From: Caldipriscus sp964426895
GTDB taxonomy: Bacteria; Hydrothermota; Hydrothermia; LBFQ01
Length of the DNA: 25,196 nucleotides
Reading direction: 5' to 3'
Assembly: GCA_964426895.1 (NCBI GenBank)
Contig: CAYRSH010000021.1
Location: 1 to 25,196, forward strand
Positions 1-6,360 of this stretch are shown here, piece after piece. The notes beneath the pieces are model-generated. The model ran no database searches. It worked only from the letters and a program-made list of their open reading frames with translations, and was not told the origin of the DNA. The position numbers and the translations under genes are program-made. How positions within the stretch are numbered: the stretch's first letter is position 1; each line of letters begins with the position of its first letter.

Positions 1-246
1 TTTGCCTTTGAATCGTGCGGAAAATGTACCCCTTGTAGGGATGGAACCGCTTGGATGACAAGGATATTGGTGGATGTTGAGAAAAGGGGATATGCCACCG
101 AAGAGGATATAAGACTTTTAAACGATGTGGTTAACGAGATTAAAGGAAAGTGTTTCTGCGCTTTGGGTGAGGCAGCCCAGATGGCCGTGGGGGCGTTTGT
201 GAATAAGTATAAGGAGAGAATTCTGGCAAACCCTTCGGCCTTATAA
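1..246 (+). CDS. nuoF: NADH-quinone oxidoreductase subunit F-like protein, C-terminal end (partial)
   Basis: The gene runs in from the left edge; 81 residues remain. They carry the iron-sulfur signature of the 51-kDa flavoprotein family: SCGKCTPCR, three cysteines spaced CxxCxxC, and then a fourth cysteine in GKCFCALGEAA. In known family members these four cysteines bind the 4Fe-4S cluster that passes electrons from FMN (NADH side) towards complex I. The tail AVGAFVNKYKERI fits NuoF better than the shorter ends of HydB-type hydrogenase subunits, but a bidirectional hydrogenase or NAD-dependent formate dehydrogenase beta subunit cannot be excluded from this fragment. A nuoD gene lies 9 kb downstream, which supports a complex I role. 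The stop codon lies inside a TATAAT that probably serves the following tmRNA. Confidence 0.85.
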   Translation, partial: FAFESCGKCTPCRDGTAWMTRILVDVEKRGYATEEDIRLLNDVVNEIKGKCFCALGEAAQMAVGAFVNKYKERILANPSAL

Positions 247-247
247 T
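242..247 (+). promoter_or_regulatory. Probable -10 element (TATAAT) upstream of tmRNA
   Basis: A perfect TATAAT overlaps the nuoF stop codon. It lies 21 bases before the mature 5' end of the tmRNA, leaving a short leader that RNase P would remove. No convincing -35 hexamer is visible. Promoter activity is inferred from sequence and position only. Confidence 0.5.
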
Positions 248-268
248 ATATTCTCGCTTGAATGAAAG

Positions 269-639
269 GGGGGCGAAAGGGTCTCGACGGCGGGTGAAAA
301 CCTGCCGGGTGCAGGCCGGGGCGGGCAACCCCGTTAAAAAGCCCAAAAACAAAATAAGTGCGAACGCGAATTACGCCTTGGCGGCCTAATTGACCGCCAC
401 CTCTTCCGGGTTGCTCCCCACCCGGCGCCCGGAAGGGGTCCCGTAGGGTGGGGGTTTCGCCCCGGTTTTCCCCATTTTTCCGGGGTGGAACCTACTCAAA
501 AAATGGGCGTCCCAACCCATAAGGGAATCGCCCCGACGCCCTACGGGTTGGGATGTAAATGAAAAGAAGGGGCTAAGCCTGTAAAACACCCGGGGGTGAG
601 TAATCCGTTCGGACGCGGGTTCGATTCCCGCCGCCTCCA
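269..639 (+). ncRNA. ssrA: Transfer-messenger RNA (tmRNA), one-piece form
   Basis: tmRNA rescues stalled ribosomes and adds a degradation tag. The tRNA-like ends are clear. The 5' GGGGGCG (269-275) pairs with 3' CGCCTCC (632-638), keeping the G3-U70 wobble that alanyl-tRNA synthetase reads. The discriminator is A639 and CCA is not encoded. The T arm is GCGGG/TTCGATT/CCCGC, ending at 631. All four pseudoknots can be drawn. PK1: 317-321/329-333 with 323-326/341-344. PK2: 403-410/428-435 with 416-423/446-453. PK3: 460-465/480-485 with 471-479/499-507. PK4: about 505-510/536-541 with 511-518/545-552. PK3 stem 2 and PK4 stem 1 both claim bases 505-507, so only one can hold them. The resume ORF lies between PK1 and PK2. 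The length of 371 nt is normal for a one-piece tmRNA. Confidence 0.97.
360..389 (+). other. tmRNA tag-peptide reading frame (ANANYALAA)
   Basis: This frame inside ssrA reads GCG AAC GCG AAT TAC GCC TTG GCG GCC TAA, giving A-N-A-N-Y-A-L-A-A. With the alanine carried by tmRNA itself, the added tag would be AANANYALAA. It has the core NYALAA ending that ClpXP/ClpAP-type proteases recognise in well-studied bacteria. It is slightly more compact than the common ANDENYALAA form. Confidence 0.93.
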
Positions 640-650
640 TTAAACCCTTT

Positions 651-656
651 TATAAT
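651..656 (+). promoter_or_regulatory. -10 element for the acyl-CoA dehydrogenase gene
   Basis: A perfect TATAAT lies 12 bases after the tmRNA 3' end and 8 bases before the ATG at 665. Initiation the usual 6-8 bases after the hexamer would place the mRNA 5' end at or next to the start codon. There is no Shine-Dalgarno sequence and no room for one. No good -35 is seen; that position would lie inside the tmRNA. Confidence 0.6.
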
Positions 657-664
657 TCCCGCTT

Positions 665-1846
665 ATGCCTATAAACCTTGACTTGGATGAAGAGTATTTA
701 ATGTTGAGGGATACGGTTAGGGATTTTGTTGAAAGGTATGTTAAACCGGTAGCATCGGAAATTGATGAAAAAGAGGAATTCCCCTTTGAAAATGTTAGAA
801 GGATGGGAGAGTTGGGGTTTTTGGGTATAAAGGTATCCCCCGAATACGGTGGGGCGGGTATGGATACATTGGCCTACATAATCCTTATAGAGGAACTCTC
901 AAAGGTTTGCCCCTCCCACGGTGTGATAGCCTCCGTTAATAATTCCTTATACGCTTATGGTTTGGAGAAGTTTGGAACAGAAGAACAAAATAAGAGGTTT
1001 TTGGTACCCTTAGTATCCCCGGAAAGCGCGGGGAAGAGCTTGGGAAATGGGAAGATAAACATAGGAGCATTCGCATTAACGGAACCACATACGGGTTCCG
1101 ACGCGGCGAGTTTGAAATCAAGGGCCATAAAAAGGGGATCAAAGTACATTATAAACGGCCAAAAGGTTTGGATAACGAACGGCCCGGTTGCAAAGTATAT
1201 CATATTCTTCGCCCAAACGGACCCAGAAAAGGGACACAGGGGTATTACGGCCTTCATAATTGACATGGAAAGGGAAGGTGCAAAGGTTGGTAGTAAGGAG
1301 AAGAAGTTGGGTATAAGGGGTGCTTGGAGTGGTGAGATAATTTTGGAGGATTACGAGGCGGATGAAAGTGAGGTGTTAGGAGGAGAAGGGGAAGGCTTTA
1401 AAATAGCAATGGAAATATTAAACGATGGTAGGATAGGGATAGGGGCACAGGCTCTCGGTATAGCCGAGGGTGCATACGAGGAGGCAAAGGAATTTTCAAA
1501 AACCAGATATACATTCGGAAAGCCCATATACGAACACGAGGCGGTGGGTTTTACGCTTGCGGATATGTGGATGAAAATAGAGGCGGCAAGGTTATTGCTA
1601 TATAAGGCGGCTTACTTAAAGGATAGCGGCAAAGAATACTTCTGGGCGTCTTCAATGGCAAAATTATTCGCAAGCGAAACCGCAATGTGGGTTACCACAA
1701 AGGCTATACAAATAATGGGTTCCATGGGATATTCAAGGGAGACGAATTCCCAAAGACTTTTCAGGGATGCAAAGGTTACGGAGATTTACGAGGGTACAAG
1801 CGAAATTCAGAGGTTGATATTGTTGAGGAGGTTGTTGAAATCGTAA
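665..1846 (+). CDS. Acyl-CoA dehydrogenase (short/medium-chain type)
   Basis: This 393-residue FAD flavoenzyme oxidises acyl-CoA to trans-2-enoyl-CoA in the cytoplasm. The length is normal for the family. Family signatures are present in order: an N-terminal helical domain, AFALTEPHTGSDAASL (FAD and substrate contacts), the beta-domain stretch YIINGQKVWITN, and near the end EIYEGTSEIQ. The Glu of YEG, about residue 376, is at the catalytic-base position of butyryl- and medium-chain acyl-CoA dehydrogenases. Chain-length preference cannot be read from sequence alone. It seems to be transcribed from its own leaderless-type promoter right after ssrA. No etfAB or other beta-oxidation gene is in the window, so its pathway (fatty-acid or amino-acid oxidation) is open. 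Confidence 0.93.
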   Translation: MPINLDLDEEYLMLRDTVRDFVERYVKPVASEIDEKEEFPFENVRRMGELGFLGIKVSPEYGGAGMDTLAYIILIEELSKVCPSHGVIASVNNSLYAYGLEKFGTEEQNKRFLVPLVSPESAGKSLGNGKINIGAFALTEPHTGSDAASLKSRAIKRGSKYIINGQKVWITNGPVAKYIIFFAQTDPEKGHRGITAFIIDMEREGAKVGSKEKKLGIRGAWSGEIILEDYEADESEVLGGEGEGFKIAMEILNDGRIGIGAQALGIAEGAYEEAKEFSKTRYTFGKPIYEHEAVGFTLADMWMKIEAARLLLYKAAYLKDSGKEYFWASSMAKLFASETAMWVTTKAIQIMGSMGYSRETNSQRLFRDAKVTEIYEGTSEIQRLILLRRLLKS

Positions 1847-1859
1847 AATTAGACAACCT

Positions 1860-1865
1860 TATAAT
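1860..1865 (+). promoter_or_regulatory. -10 element for the HU-like operon
   Basis: TATAAT lies 10 bases before the ATG at 1876, in the 29-base gap after the acyl-CoA dehydrogenase stop. TTGAAA at 1835-1840 could be a -35, but the 19-base spacer is long. No Shine-Dalgarno sequence precedes the start, so a leaderless or near-leaderless transcript is likely. Confidence 0.5.
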
Positions 1866-1875
1866 TCCGGTTGAA

Positions 1876-2148
1876 ATGACAAAGGCGGAATTGATTGATA
1901 GGTTAAAACACAGGACGGGTTTGAGAAAACAGGAGTTGGCGGAAATATTAGATGCGATTCTTGAAGAGATGGCAGAAGCCTTTGTTAGGCAGGAAAGGAT
2001 AGAGTTAAGGGGTTTTGGAGTATTTATTCCGGTTAAGAGGAAGAGGAGAAAAAGTGATGAAAAAATTCCGAGGATAAAGTTTAAACTTTCACAGGTAATA
2101 AGGCAAAGGATGATAGCCGAAGAAAATAGAAAAAGGAGGGAAAAGTAA
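1876..2148 (+). CDS. HU/IHF-family DNA-binding protein with shortened beta-arm
   Basis: This 90-residue nucleoid protein opens with the classic HU/IHF start MTKAELIDRL, followed by the two-helix dimer core and ELRGFGVF at residues 43-50. After that the family normally has a long beta-ribbon arm with an RNPxTG tip whose proline intercalates into DNA. Here residues 51-64 (IPVKRKRRKSDEKI) replace it. The span is about 11 residues shorter than in E. coli HU and has no proline tip. The tail is very basic (ENRKRREK). The reading frame stays open upstream into the acyl-CoA dehydrogenase gene, but homology begins exactly at this ATG. Its stop overlaps the next start (TAATG). DNA binding is very likely; strong bending is doubtful. 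Confidence 0.85.
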   Translation: MTKAELIDRLKHRTGLRKQELAEILDAILEEMAEAFVRQERIELRGFGVFIPVKRKRRKSDEKIPRIKFKLSQVIRQRMIAEENRKRREK

Positions 2149-2240
2149 TGCCTTGCGGAAGGAAAAGGAAGCTTAAAAAGATAAAAAAGCACAAATTAAA
2201 GAAGCGTCGTAAGAAGATGAGGCATAAGAGCAAGAAGTGA
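2148..2240 (+). CDS. 30-residue AURKAIP1/COX24-domain-type small basic protein
   Basis: This tiny gene begins at ATG 2148, overlapping the HU-like stop, and encodes 30 residues, more than half Lys/Arg. It begins MPCGRKRKLKK and ends KKRRKKMRHKSKK. This closely resembles the roughly 30-residue basic proteins annotated as AURKAIP1/COX24-domain proteins in Bacteroidetes and related bacteria (typical start MPSGKKRK, typical end RKNRHKKK). The family is related to mitochondrial small-subunit ribosomal protein mS38, so a ribosome-associated role is likely. The family call is from memory of the pattern, not a search. The stop codon overlaps the GTG of the next gene, so translation is probably coupled through the operon. 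Confidence 0.75.
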   Translation: MPCGRKRKLKKIKKHKLKKRRKKMRHKSKK

Positions 2241-2599
2241 GCGTAGGTATAAGCATAGGTTTGGCGGCCTTAATAAAAAACTTTTGGCCGGGTCTTTTTT
2301 TGGAGTTTCATAAGGATTATTTCTACATAAACGGGTCATTTTATGCGGGATATGGGGATTACGATCTGATTATCTTAAACTCCGGGGGTATTTATACGGC
2401 AAAGTTAAAGGGTTTTGAGGTTTCCCCTTTCTTGGGCCTATCCGTTGGTAGGTTTAGAATTCAAAGCAAATCCAATTATTCCACAGGTATAAATTACGGG
2501 ATCAAATTTGGAAAATCCAATTTTTTCGTGGGTTTAAAGGGTTTTTACGACGGATCGGGTAATCCGATATGGGTGGAAATAGGGAAAAGTCTATTTTAG
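2237..2599 (+). CDS. Small outer-membrane beta-barrel-like protein, unknown function
   Basis: This 120-residue protein begins at a GTG that overlaps the preceding TGA. It is rich in Gly, Tyr and Phe, with alternating-hydrophobic strands such as DYFYINGSFYAGYGDY and FEVSPFLGLSVGRF. It ends in Phe (WVEIGKSLF), the usual last residue of outer-membrane barrels. Only about six to eight strands fit, so it is either a very small barrel or a truncated one. There is no classical signal peptide; the N-terminus MSVGISIGLAALIKNFW is only weakly signal-like. The last 31 bases overlap the start of tsaB. I do not recognise a family. Confidence 0.6.
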   Translation: MSVGISIGLAALIKNFWPGLFLEFHKDYFYINGSFYAGYGDYDLIILNSGGIYTAKLKGFEVSPFLGLSVGRFRIQSKSNYSTGINYGIKFGKSNFFVGLKGFYDGSGNPIWVEIGKSLF

Positions 2600-3186
2600 C
2601 GGTTGATACATCCTTTTTATGGGTTTCCGTGGCTTATTACGAAAGGGGTAAAATTTGCGGCTCAATTTACTTAAAAGAATTTAAACACCTTGAAATGTTA
2701 AATTTGTTGGTTTCAAAGTTTGTGGATTTTGACAAAAATCCCCCGGATATACTTTTGATAAACATAGGTCCCGGATTTTTTACATCTTTAAGGGTTTCGG
2801 CTTCGTTTGCCAAGGCCTTATACATATCAAAGGGGATACCGATGTTTGGGTTCAACACCTTACAAAGTATGCTTGTGGGTTTGGATGACGGGAAATATAT
2901 GGCATATTTGGATGCCCGTAAGGGGGAAATATATGCACAAACATTTCAAGTAAAAGGCGGAATACCCTATGAGGACGGTGTTATTAAATTGGGTATATAC
3001 AAACCCGATGTATTAAACCTTAAAGGTTATAAACCCTATACGGGATATATAAGGGCACACTCCCTATTCGTTTTGTTTTTTAAAGGTTTTGGTAAAGAAT
3101 TGGATGAAAGCTTTACACCCGTTTATTTAAGGCCACCAGATGCCGTTATAAACTTGGCCACCCCCAAGGCCCCATCAAATCCATAG
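2569..3186 (+). CDS. tsaB: tRNA threonylcarbamoyladenosine biosynthesis protein TsaB
   Basis: TsaB is the partner subunit of TsaD in making the t6A37 modification of ANN-decoding tRNAs, in the cytoplasm. The protein has 205 residues, slightly short for the family. Motifs in order: ILAVDTSF (N-terminal ASKHA fold), EFKHLEMLN (family HSE-like stretch), INIGPGFFTSLRV (usually GPGSFTGLRIG), YLDARKGEIYAQTF (usual DARRxEVY), and the typical ending PVYLRPPDA. The start ATG lies inside the preceding gene, which suggests translational coupling. The last 64 bases overlap the 3' end of the convergent kinase gene, and both endings look family-typical. The GPGFFTS substitutions are conservative, so it is probably functional. 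Confidence 0.88.
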   Translation: MGGNREKSILAVDTSFLWVSVAYYERGKICGSIYLKEFKHLEMLNLLVSKFVDFDKNPPDILLINIGPGFFTSLRVSASFAKALYISKGIPMFGFNTLQSMLVGLDDGKYMAYLDARKGEIYAQTFQVKGGIPYEDGVIKLGIYKPDVLNLKGYKPYTGYIRAHSLFVLFFKGFGKELDESFTPVYLRPPDAVINLATPKAPSNP

Positions 3187-3953
3187 CCTTTTATATCAAA
3201 ATTATACCTTTTTGCCAAGTTTAAAAACCTCTCCCTTAGGAATTCGCTCTTAAACATCCCACCATGCAAGGCTAAGGATGAGATTCCGGAAATTTCATAC
3301 ACCCTAATGCACATACCGAGTAATTCCCTAATTGCAAAATTTACAATGTAATTCGCATCCTCATCGCCCATTTCAGCAACCTTTAAAACTATTTTAGAGA
3401 AAGATGCAACCTCCTTTATCATCTTTCCCTTATCCAATTCCATTATCCTTTTAACCTTTAACCTTATTTTCTCTAAGTCTTCCGTTCCAAAAATTGCCAT
3501 TCTCAAAAAACTCTCCTTTTTTAACAGTAATTCCACCGCCATTTTCCCGACCCAAAAGGCACTACCCCAATCGGAAAACAGATAACCGTATCCGCCGTAT
3601 CTAAAAGTTTTATTCCCCTTTTTTGCGAAGCATATTGAACCCGTTCCCGCTATTAAAACCATCCCATCATTATTGCCAAAAGCATCAAAAAATACGCCTT
3701 CAACATCGCTTACAACCTTTCCATTTAATACCTTTTCCAATTTCCTCTTTTCCTCCTTTGTCCAAACCCCCCTTATGGCAAAACCTACACAACGAGCATC
3801 AAAATCTTCCTTTAACTTATCAACCAATATTTTTAAATCTTTCCAATCGTCTCCATAATTCCACTTTAACCTTCCCCTTTTTACAACCCTTTTACCATCC
3901 CATATTACGAACTTTGTATAACTTCCCCCTACATCAACACCCAAGACTTTCAT
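3123..3953 (-). CDS. BadF/BadG/BcrA/BcrD-type ATPase, N-acetylglucosamine kinase-like
   Basis: This 276-residue ASKHA-fold protein has the phosphate-1 loop GVDVGGSYTKFVIWDG at the N-terminus, the second phosphate loop LIAGTGSICFAKKG, and FRYGGYGYLFSDWGSAFWVGK, which matches the GGWGxxxGDEGSGxWIG signature of GlcNAc/glucosamine kinases. It ends GFDGALGVAKF, the usual C-terminal helix region. The likely activity is ATP-dependent phosphorylation of an amino sugar, perhaps in cell-wall recycling. The GDEGS Asp-Glu pair is here SDWGS, so substrate specificity may differ. The gene has its own promoter (-35 TTGATT, -10 TATAAT) with only 6 bases between -10 and ATG. It converges on and overlaps tsaB. 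Confidence 0.82.
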   Translation of the reverse strand: MKVLGVDVGGSYTKFVIWDGKRVVKRGRLKWNYGDDWKDLKILVDKLKEDFDARCVGFAIRGVWTKEEKRKLEKVLNGKVVSDVEGVFFDAFGNNDGMVLIAGTGSICFAKKGNKTFRYGGYGYLFSDWGSAFWVGKMAVELLLKKESFLRMAIFGTEDLEKIRLKVKRIMELDKGKMIKEVASFSKIVLKVAEMGDEDANYIVNFAIRELLGMCIRVYEISGISSLALHGGMFKSEFLRERFLNLAKRYNFDIKGYGFDGALGVAKFITASGGLK

Positions 3954-3959
3954 AAGGGT

Positions 3960-3987
3960 ATTATACGAGGGAATATCTCGGAATCAA
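3960..3987 (-). promoter_or_regulatory. Promoter of the sugar-kinase gene
   Basis: On the minus strand, TTGATT (3987-3982) and TATAAT (3965-3960) are separated by 16 bases. Six bases, ACCCTT, then lead to the ATG at 3953. This is the best complete sigma-70-like promoter in the window. It would give an mRNA starting at, or within a base or two of, the start codon. Confidence 0.65.
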
Positions 3988-4027
3988 ATATATTGGAGTG
4001 GCATATGCGGATCCGGGGAAGCACTTA

Positions 4028-4335
4028 ATGAGGTTTTTCAAGAAGACCGAAATGGTGGCTGAGGGCAATCAAAGGGATGAAATATCAAGGTTAAAGCCGC
4101 GGAAGATGTATCCAAACTCCAAGCGGAGATAAAAGCCCTACATGTAAAGTTGCACAAGTTAATGAGATCACCAAAAGCAAGCGATGAGGAAATAAAGAAG
4201 ACGCCTGAGCAAATTGTTAATGCGGAAGCGAGACTACACAGAACGACCTTTTCCTATATACTACAACTTAGGAGAATCCTCGGTCCGGAAAAGTTCTCGG
4301 AAATCCTAAAAGAACGCCATCATAAGGAGGATTAG
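4028..4335 (+). pseudogene. Spy/CpxP-like periplasmic protein remnant, frameshifted and lacking its N-terminus
   Basis: Two frames together give one protein-like sequence. The first, from 4028, reads EMVAEGNQRDEISRLK. Around base 4092-4096 the sense moves to another frame, AAEDVSKLQAEIKALHVKL, which continues in phase to a stop at 4335. The combined sequence has the heptad-rich helical pattern of the Spy/CpxP/ZraP chaperones, including the ending LQLRRILGPEKFSEILKER, which resembles the LTPEQ repeat. No signal peptide or first helix is found upstream. A 61-codon open stretch from a TTG at 4150 could in theory still be made, but it lacks an export signal. The next gene on the other strand is also broken. 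Confidence 0.65.
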
Positions 4336-4337
4336 CG

Positions 4338-4544
4338 TTATTCCACCTCTATTTCCGCCTCTTCACCTTGAAAACCGACCTTAGCGTGTGATCCGTCGCA
4401 GAAGGGTTTGTTATTGGAATGCCCACATCTACACAGCGCCACTACCTTACCCTAAACTTCCTTTTCCTTTCCCCCAACTATAGCCTTCGCCCTTTCCCTT
4501 ATCTCTATAACATACGGTCCGTTTTTTATCGCTTTCACCTTCAT
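4338..4544 (-). pseudogene. CDGSH iron-sulfur domain protein with an in-frame TAG
   Basis: Reading from ATG 4544 gives MKVKAIKNGPYVIEI and so on to codon 30. Codon 31 is TAG (4454-4452). The same frame then continues with KVVALCRCGHSNNKPFCDGSH and stops with TAA at 4338. CxCxxSxxxPFCDGSH is the 2Fe-2S-binding CDGSH motif (three Cys and one His), and the 68-residue length is normal for small bacterial CDGSH proteins. The nonsense codon falls before the cluster motif, so normal translation would lose it. Restart at the GTG four codons later is conceivable but would drop the N-terminal strands. TAG ends other intact genes here and prfA is present, so recoding is unlikely. A sequencing error is possible. 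Confidence 0.8.
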
Positions 4545-4554
4545 GATACGGGTA

Positions 4555-4560
4555 ATTATG
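4555..4560 (-). promoter_or_regulatory. Possible -10 (CATAAT) for the CDGSH gene
   Basis: CATAAT on the minus strand lies 10 bases before the ATG at 4544, matching the spacing at intact first genes in this window. One mismatch to TATAAT and no -35, so weak. Confidence 0.3.
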
Positions 4561-4584
4561 GAGGTAATATTCCGTTGTGATAAA

Positions 4585-5391
4585 TTATATGCTACTAAAA
4601 CTTACACCCAAACCCGCATAAAGGTTCTTGTAGTATCCAAGTCCCCAAATTATATTCCAAGACCTGTAAAAAATCCCTAAATTCCCATATATTAAAGGGG
4701 TTTTTCCGTAAAATCCACCTCCCAACTTTACATTAAAAATGGAAACCTTGAATTTCCTATCATACCAAAGACCAAACCAATCCCTATATCCAACTTTTAT
4801 GGAATTTTCATTATCGGAAATGTTCAATAAAATATCCGTTTTATTCCTTTCGCCTTCGGGAACCGTAATAAACCAACCCGTGGTATCCCCATTGGAAAGT
4901 GAGGAATCCCTGTTAAAATTCCTATACCTAAGCATTATGTAGGAAAACCAATTTTTAAAACCCAAACCAAAAACCCCACCCAAGATTACCCCGGATAAGT
5001 ACCTACCCAAGGATAGCGAATTATTTGGAAAAATTTCATTATGCGATATTAAAGATGAAAAATAAATTTCCCTTATTATACCAACATGAAAACCCATAGT
5101 TATTATTCCCGAACCAAAGTACCTTTCAAGGATCGCGACCTCTTGCAATTCCCCCCTTGTGGCGTTTATGGTGTCAATTATCTTTATGTGATCCCGCAAT
5201 ATAAAACTTGAATCCTTTTTAAAACCTTTAAAGGTACCAGCATATACGCAAAAACCCTTAAAGCATCCGGATATTAACGGATACCTTGAAGGGTAATAAT
5301 AGCTTATGGAAATCTTAAAACTATCCCTATAACTCGGGAAAAGGGGCATAATTCCATAATCTTCGGCTAAAAACGACAAAATCAAAATCAT
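4585..5391 (-). CDS. Putative outer-membrane beta-barrel protein, unknown family
   Basis: This 268-residue protein is built of alternating polar/hydrophobic stretches rich in Tyr, Phe and Gly, for example FKISISYYYPSRYP and WNIIWGLGYYKNLYAGLGVSF, consistent with roughly 12 transmembrane beta strands. It ends SFSSI rather than in Phe. The N-terminus MILILSFLAEDYG is a very short hydrophobic leader with no basic residues. The start is supported by GGAGAGG a few bases upstream of the ATG. It is the third gene of a purS/SPFH operon; only 3 bases separate it from the SPFH stop. No specific function can be assigned. Confidence 0.65.
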   Translation of the reverse strand: MILILSFLAEDYGIMPLFPSYRDSFKISISYYYPSRYPLISGCFKGFCVYAGTFKGFKKDSSFILRDHIKIIDTINATRGELQEVAILERYFGSGIITMGFHVGIIREIYFSSLISHNEIFPNNSLSLGRYLSGVILGGVFGLGFKNWFSYIMLRYRNFNRDSSLSNGDTTGWFITVPEGERNKTDILLNISDNENSIKVGYRDWFGLWYDRKFKVSIFNVKLGGGFYGKTPLIYGNLGIFYRSWNIIWGLGYYKNLYAGLGVSFSSI

Positions 5392-5394
5392 ATT

Positions 5395-6360
5395 TTACCT
5401 CTCCTTTAAAACCTCATCAAGGTTTAAAAGGGTTTTTTCGTTTGCAATTATAACCTTTATCTTATCGGAGAGTTTATCAACATACAGGTATCCTATGTAT
5501 TCTGGGTTTTTCTTCAATTCCTTGGCCACAATGGATATGGCCTCCGCTTTACCCTTTGCTTCTACCAGCATACGCTGAACATTTAAACTCTCCTTTTTTA
5601 TTACATATTTCATTTTTAAGGCTTCTTGTTGGGCTATTTGTCTTTCTTCTAAAGCCTTTTCGTAATCCGGTGAAAACTTCACATCCCTTATAAGGGCATC
5701 AACCACCCTAATCCTCAAAGGTTCCAATTTACTTTTAACGGTTTTTTTCAATTCTTCATCAATTTTGTTTTTACTAAAAGATATGAGTTCTTCCGATGTG
5801 TGTTTAGATATTATGCTTTTCAGCGCCGATTTAAATACCGGTTGAACCACCTTAACATCGTAATCCATACCGAGATTTTTATGGATTAGCATTAAATCAT
5901 CCCTGTTTAACTGGTATAAAAGGGTGGCTTCAAGTCCAACGCTAACGCCGTCTGAACTCATGCCCCAAATCGTGCCTTCTCCCTTCCTACTTATGGATGT
6001 GCTTATGGTGTATTCCCTGATTTGCAGGTCGTATTGGTAAATGCTTTCCAAAAACGGTATTATAAAATTCCCACCTTCCCCGACTATGGTGTATTTTTTA
6101 AACACATGATTGAACTTAACCCCCCCATATCCTTGGGGTATGATTTTATAAGACATTGAAAATATGGCAATTATTACGGCGACTATTATTATAACGATTA
6201 ACTGGGGTGTTATGGTTATCTTTCTAACCGTCTTTATATTTCCATGCTGCTCAACCAAAACCTCCTGTATTCCGTACCTGTAAAGTAAGTAAATTATAAA
6301 AACCAAAATTGCAATGGGAACGACTACGGATATAAGGTCATGAACCCCTATATTATTCAT
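5395..6360 (-). CDS. SPFH/prohibitin-family membrane protein
   Basis: This 321-residue protein has two N-terminal membrane helices (about residues 9-27 and 54-70) joined by a short basic loop, then an SPFH (band 7) domain starting near GGVKFNHVFKKYTIVGEG. The Ala/Glu/Gln-rich coiled-coil region EKALEERQIAQQEALKMKY and VEAKGKAEAISIVAKEL is typical of prohibitins. Family members form large membrane rings that organise membrane microdomains or regulate FtsH-type proteases. Which of these applies here is unknown. The ATG overlaps the purS stop (ATGA), so the two are probably translationally coupled. Two helices are unusual, since most bacterial prohibitin-like proteins have one. Confidence 0.85.
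   Translation of the reverse strand: MNNIGVHDLISVVVPIAILVFIIYLLYRYGIQEVLVEQHGNIKTVRKITITPQLIVIIIVAVIIAIFSMSYKIIPQGYGGVKFNHVFKKYTIVGEGGNFIIPFLESIYQYDLQIREYTISTSISRKGEGTIWGMSSDGVSVGLEATLLYQLNRDDLMLIHKNLGMDYDVKVVQPVFKSALKSIISKHTSEELISFSKNKIDEELKKTVKSKLEPLRIRVVDALIRDVKFSPDYEKALEERQIAQQEALKMKYVIKKESLNVQRMLVEAKGKAEAISIVAKELKKNPEYIGYLYVDKLSDKIKVIIANEKTLLNLDEVLKER

Noticed and set aside
386..640. 84-codon open frame on the minus strand starting MEAAGIEPASE
   Set aside because: It is the complement of the tmRNA; this is a well-known false protein produced by tRNA-like 3' ends (T arm and acceptor).
1687..1875. In-frame upstream extension of the HU-like gene
   Set aside because: It overlaps the conserved end of the acyl-CoA dehydrogenase in another frame and has no family similarity; homology begins at ATG 1876.
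3100..3200. Rho-independent terminator between the convergent genes
   Set aside because: The genes overlap and no GC hairpin followed by a T run is visible on either strand.
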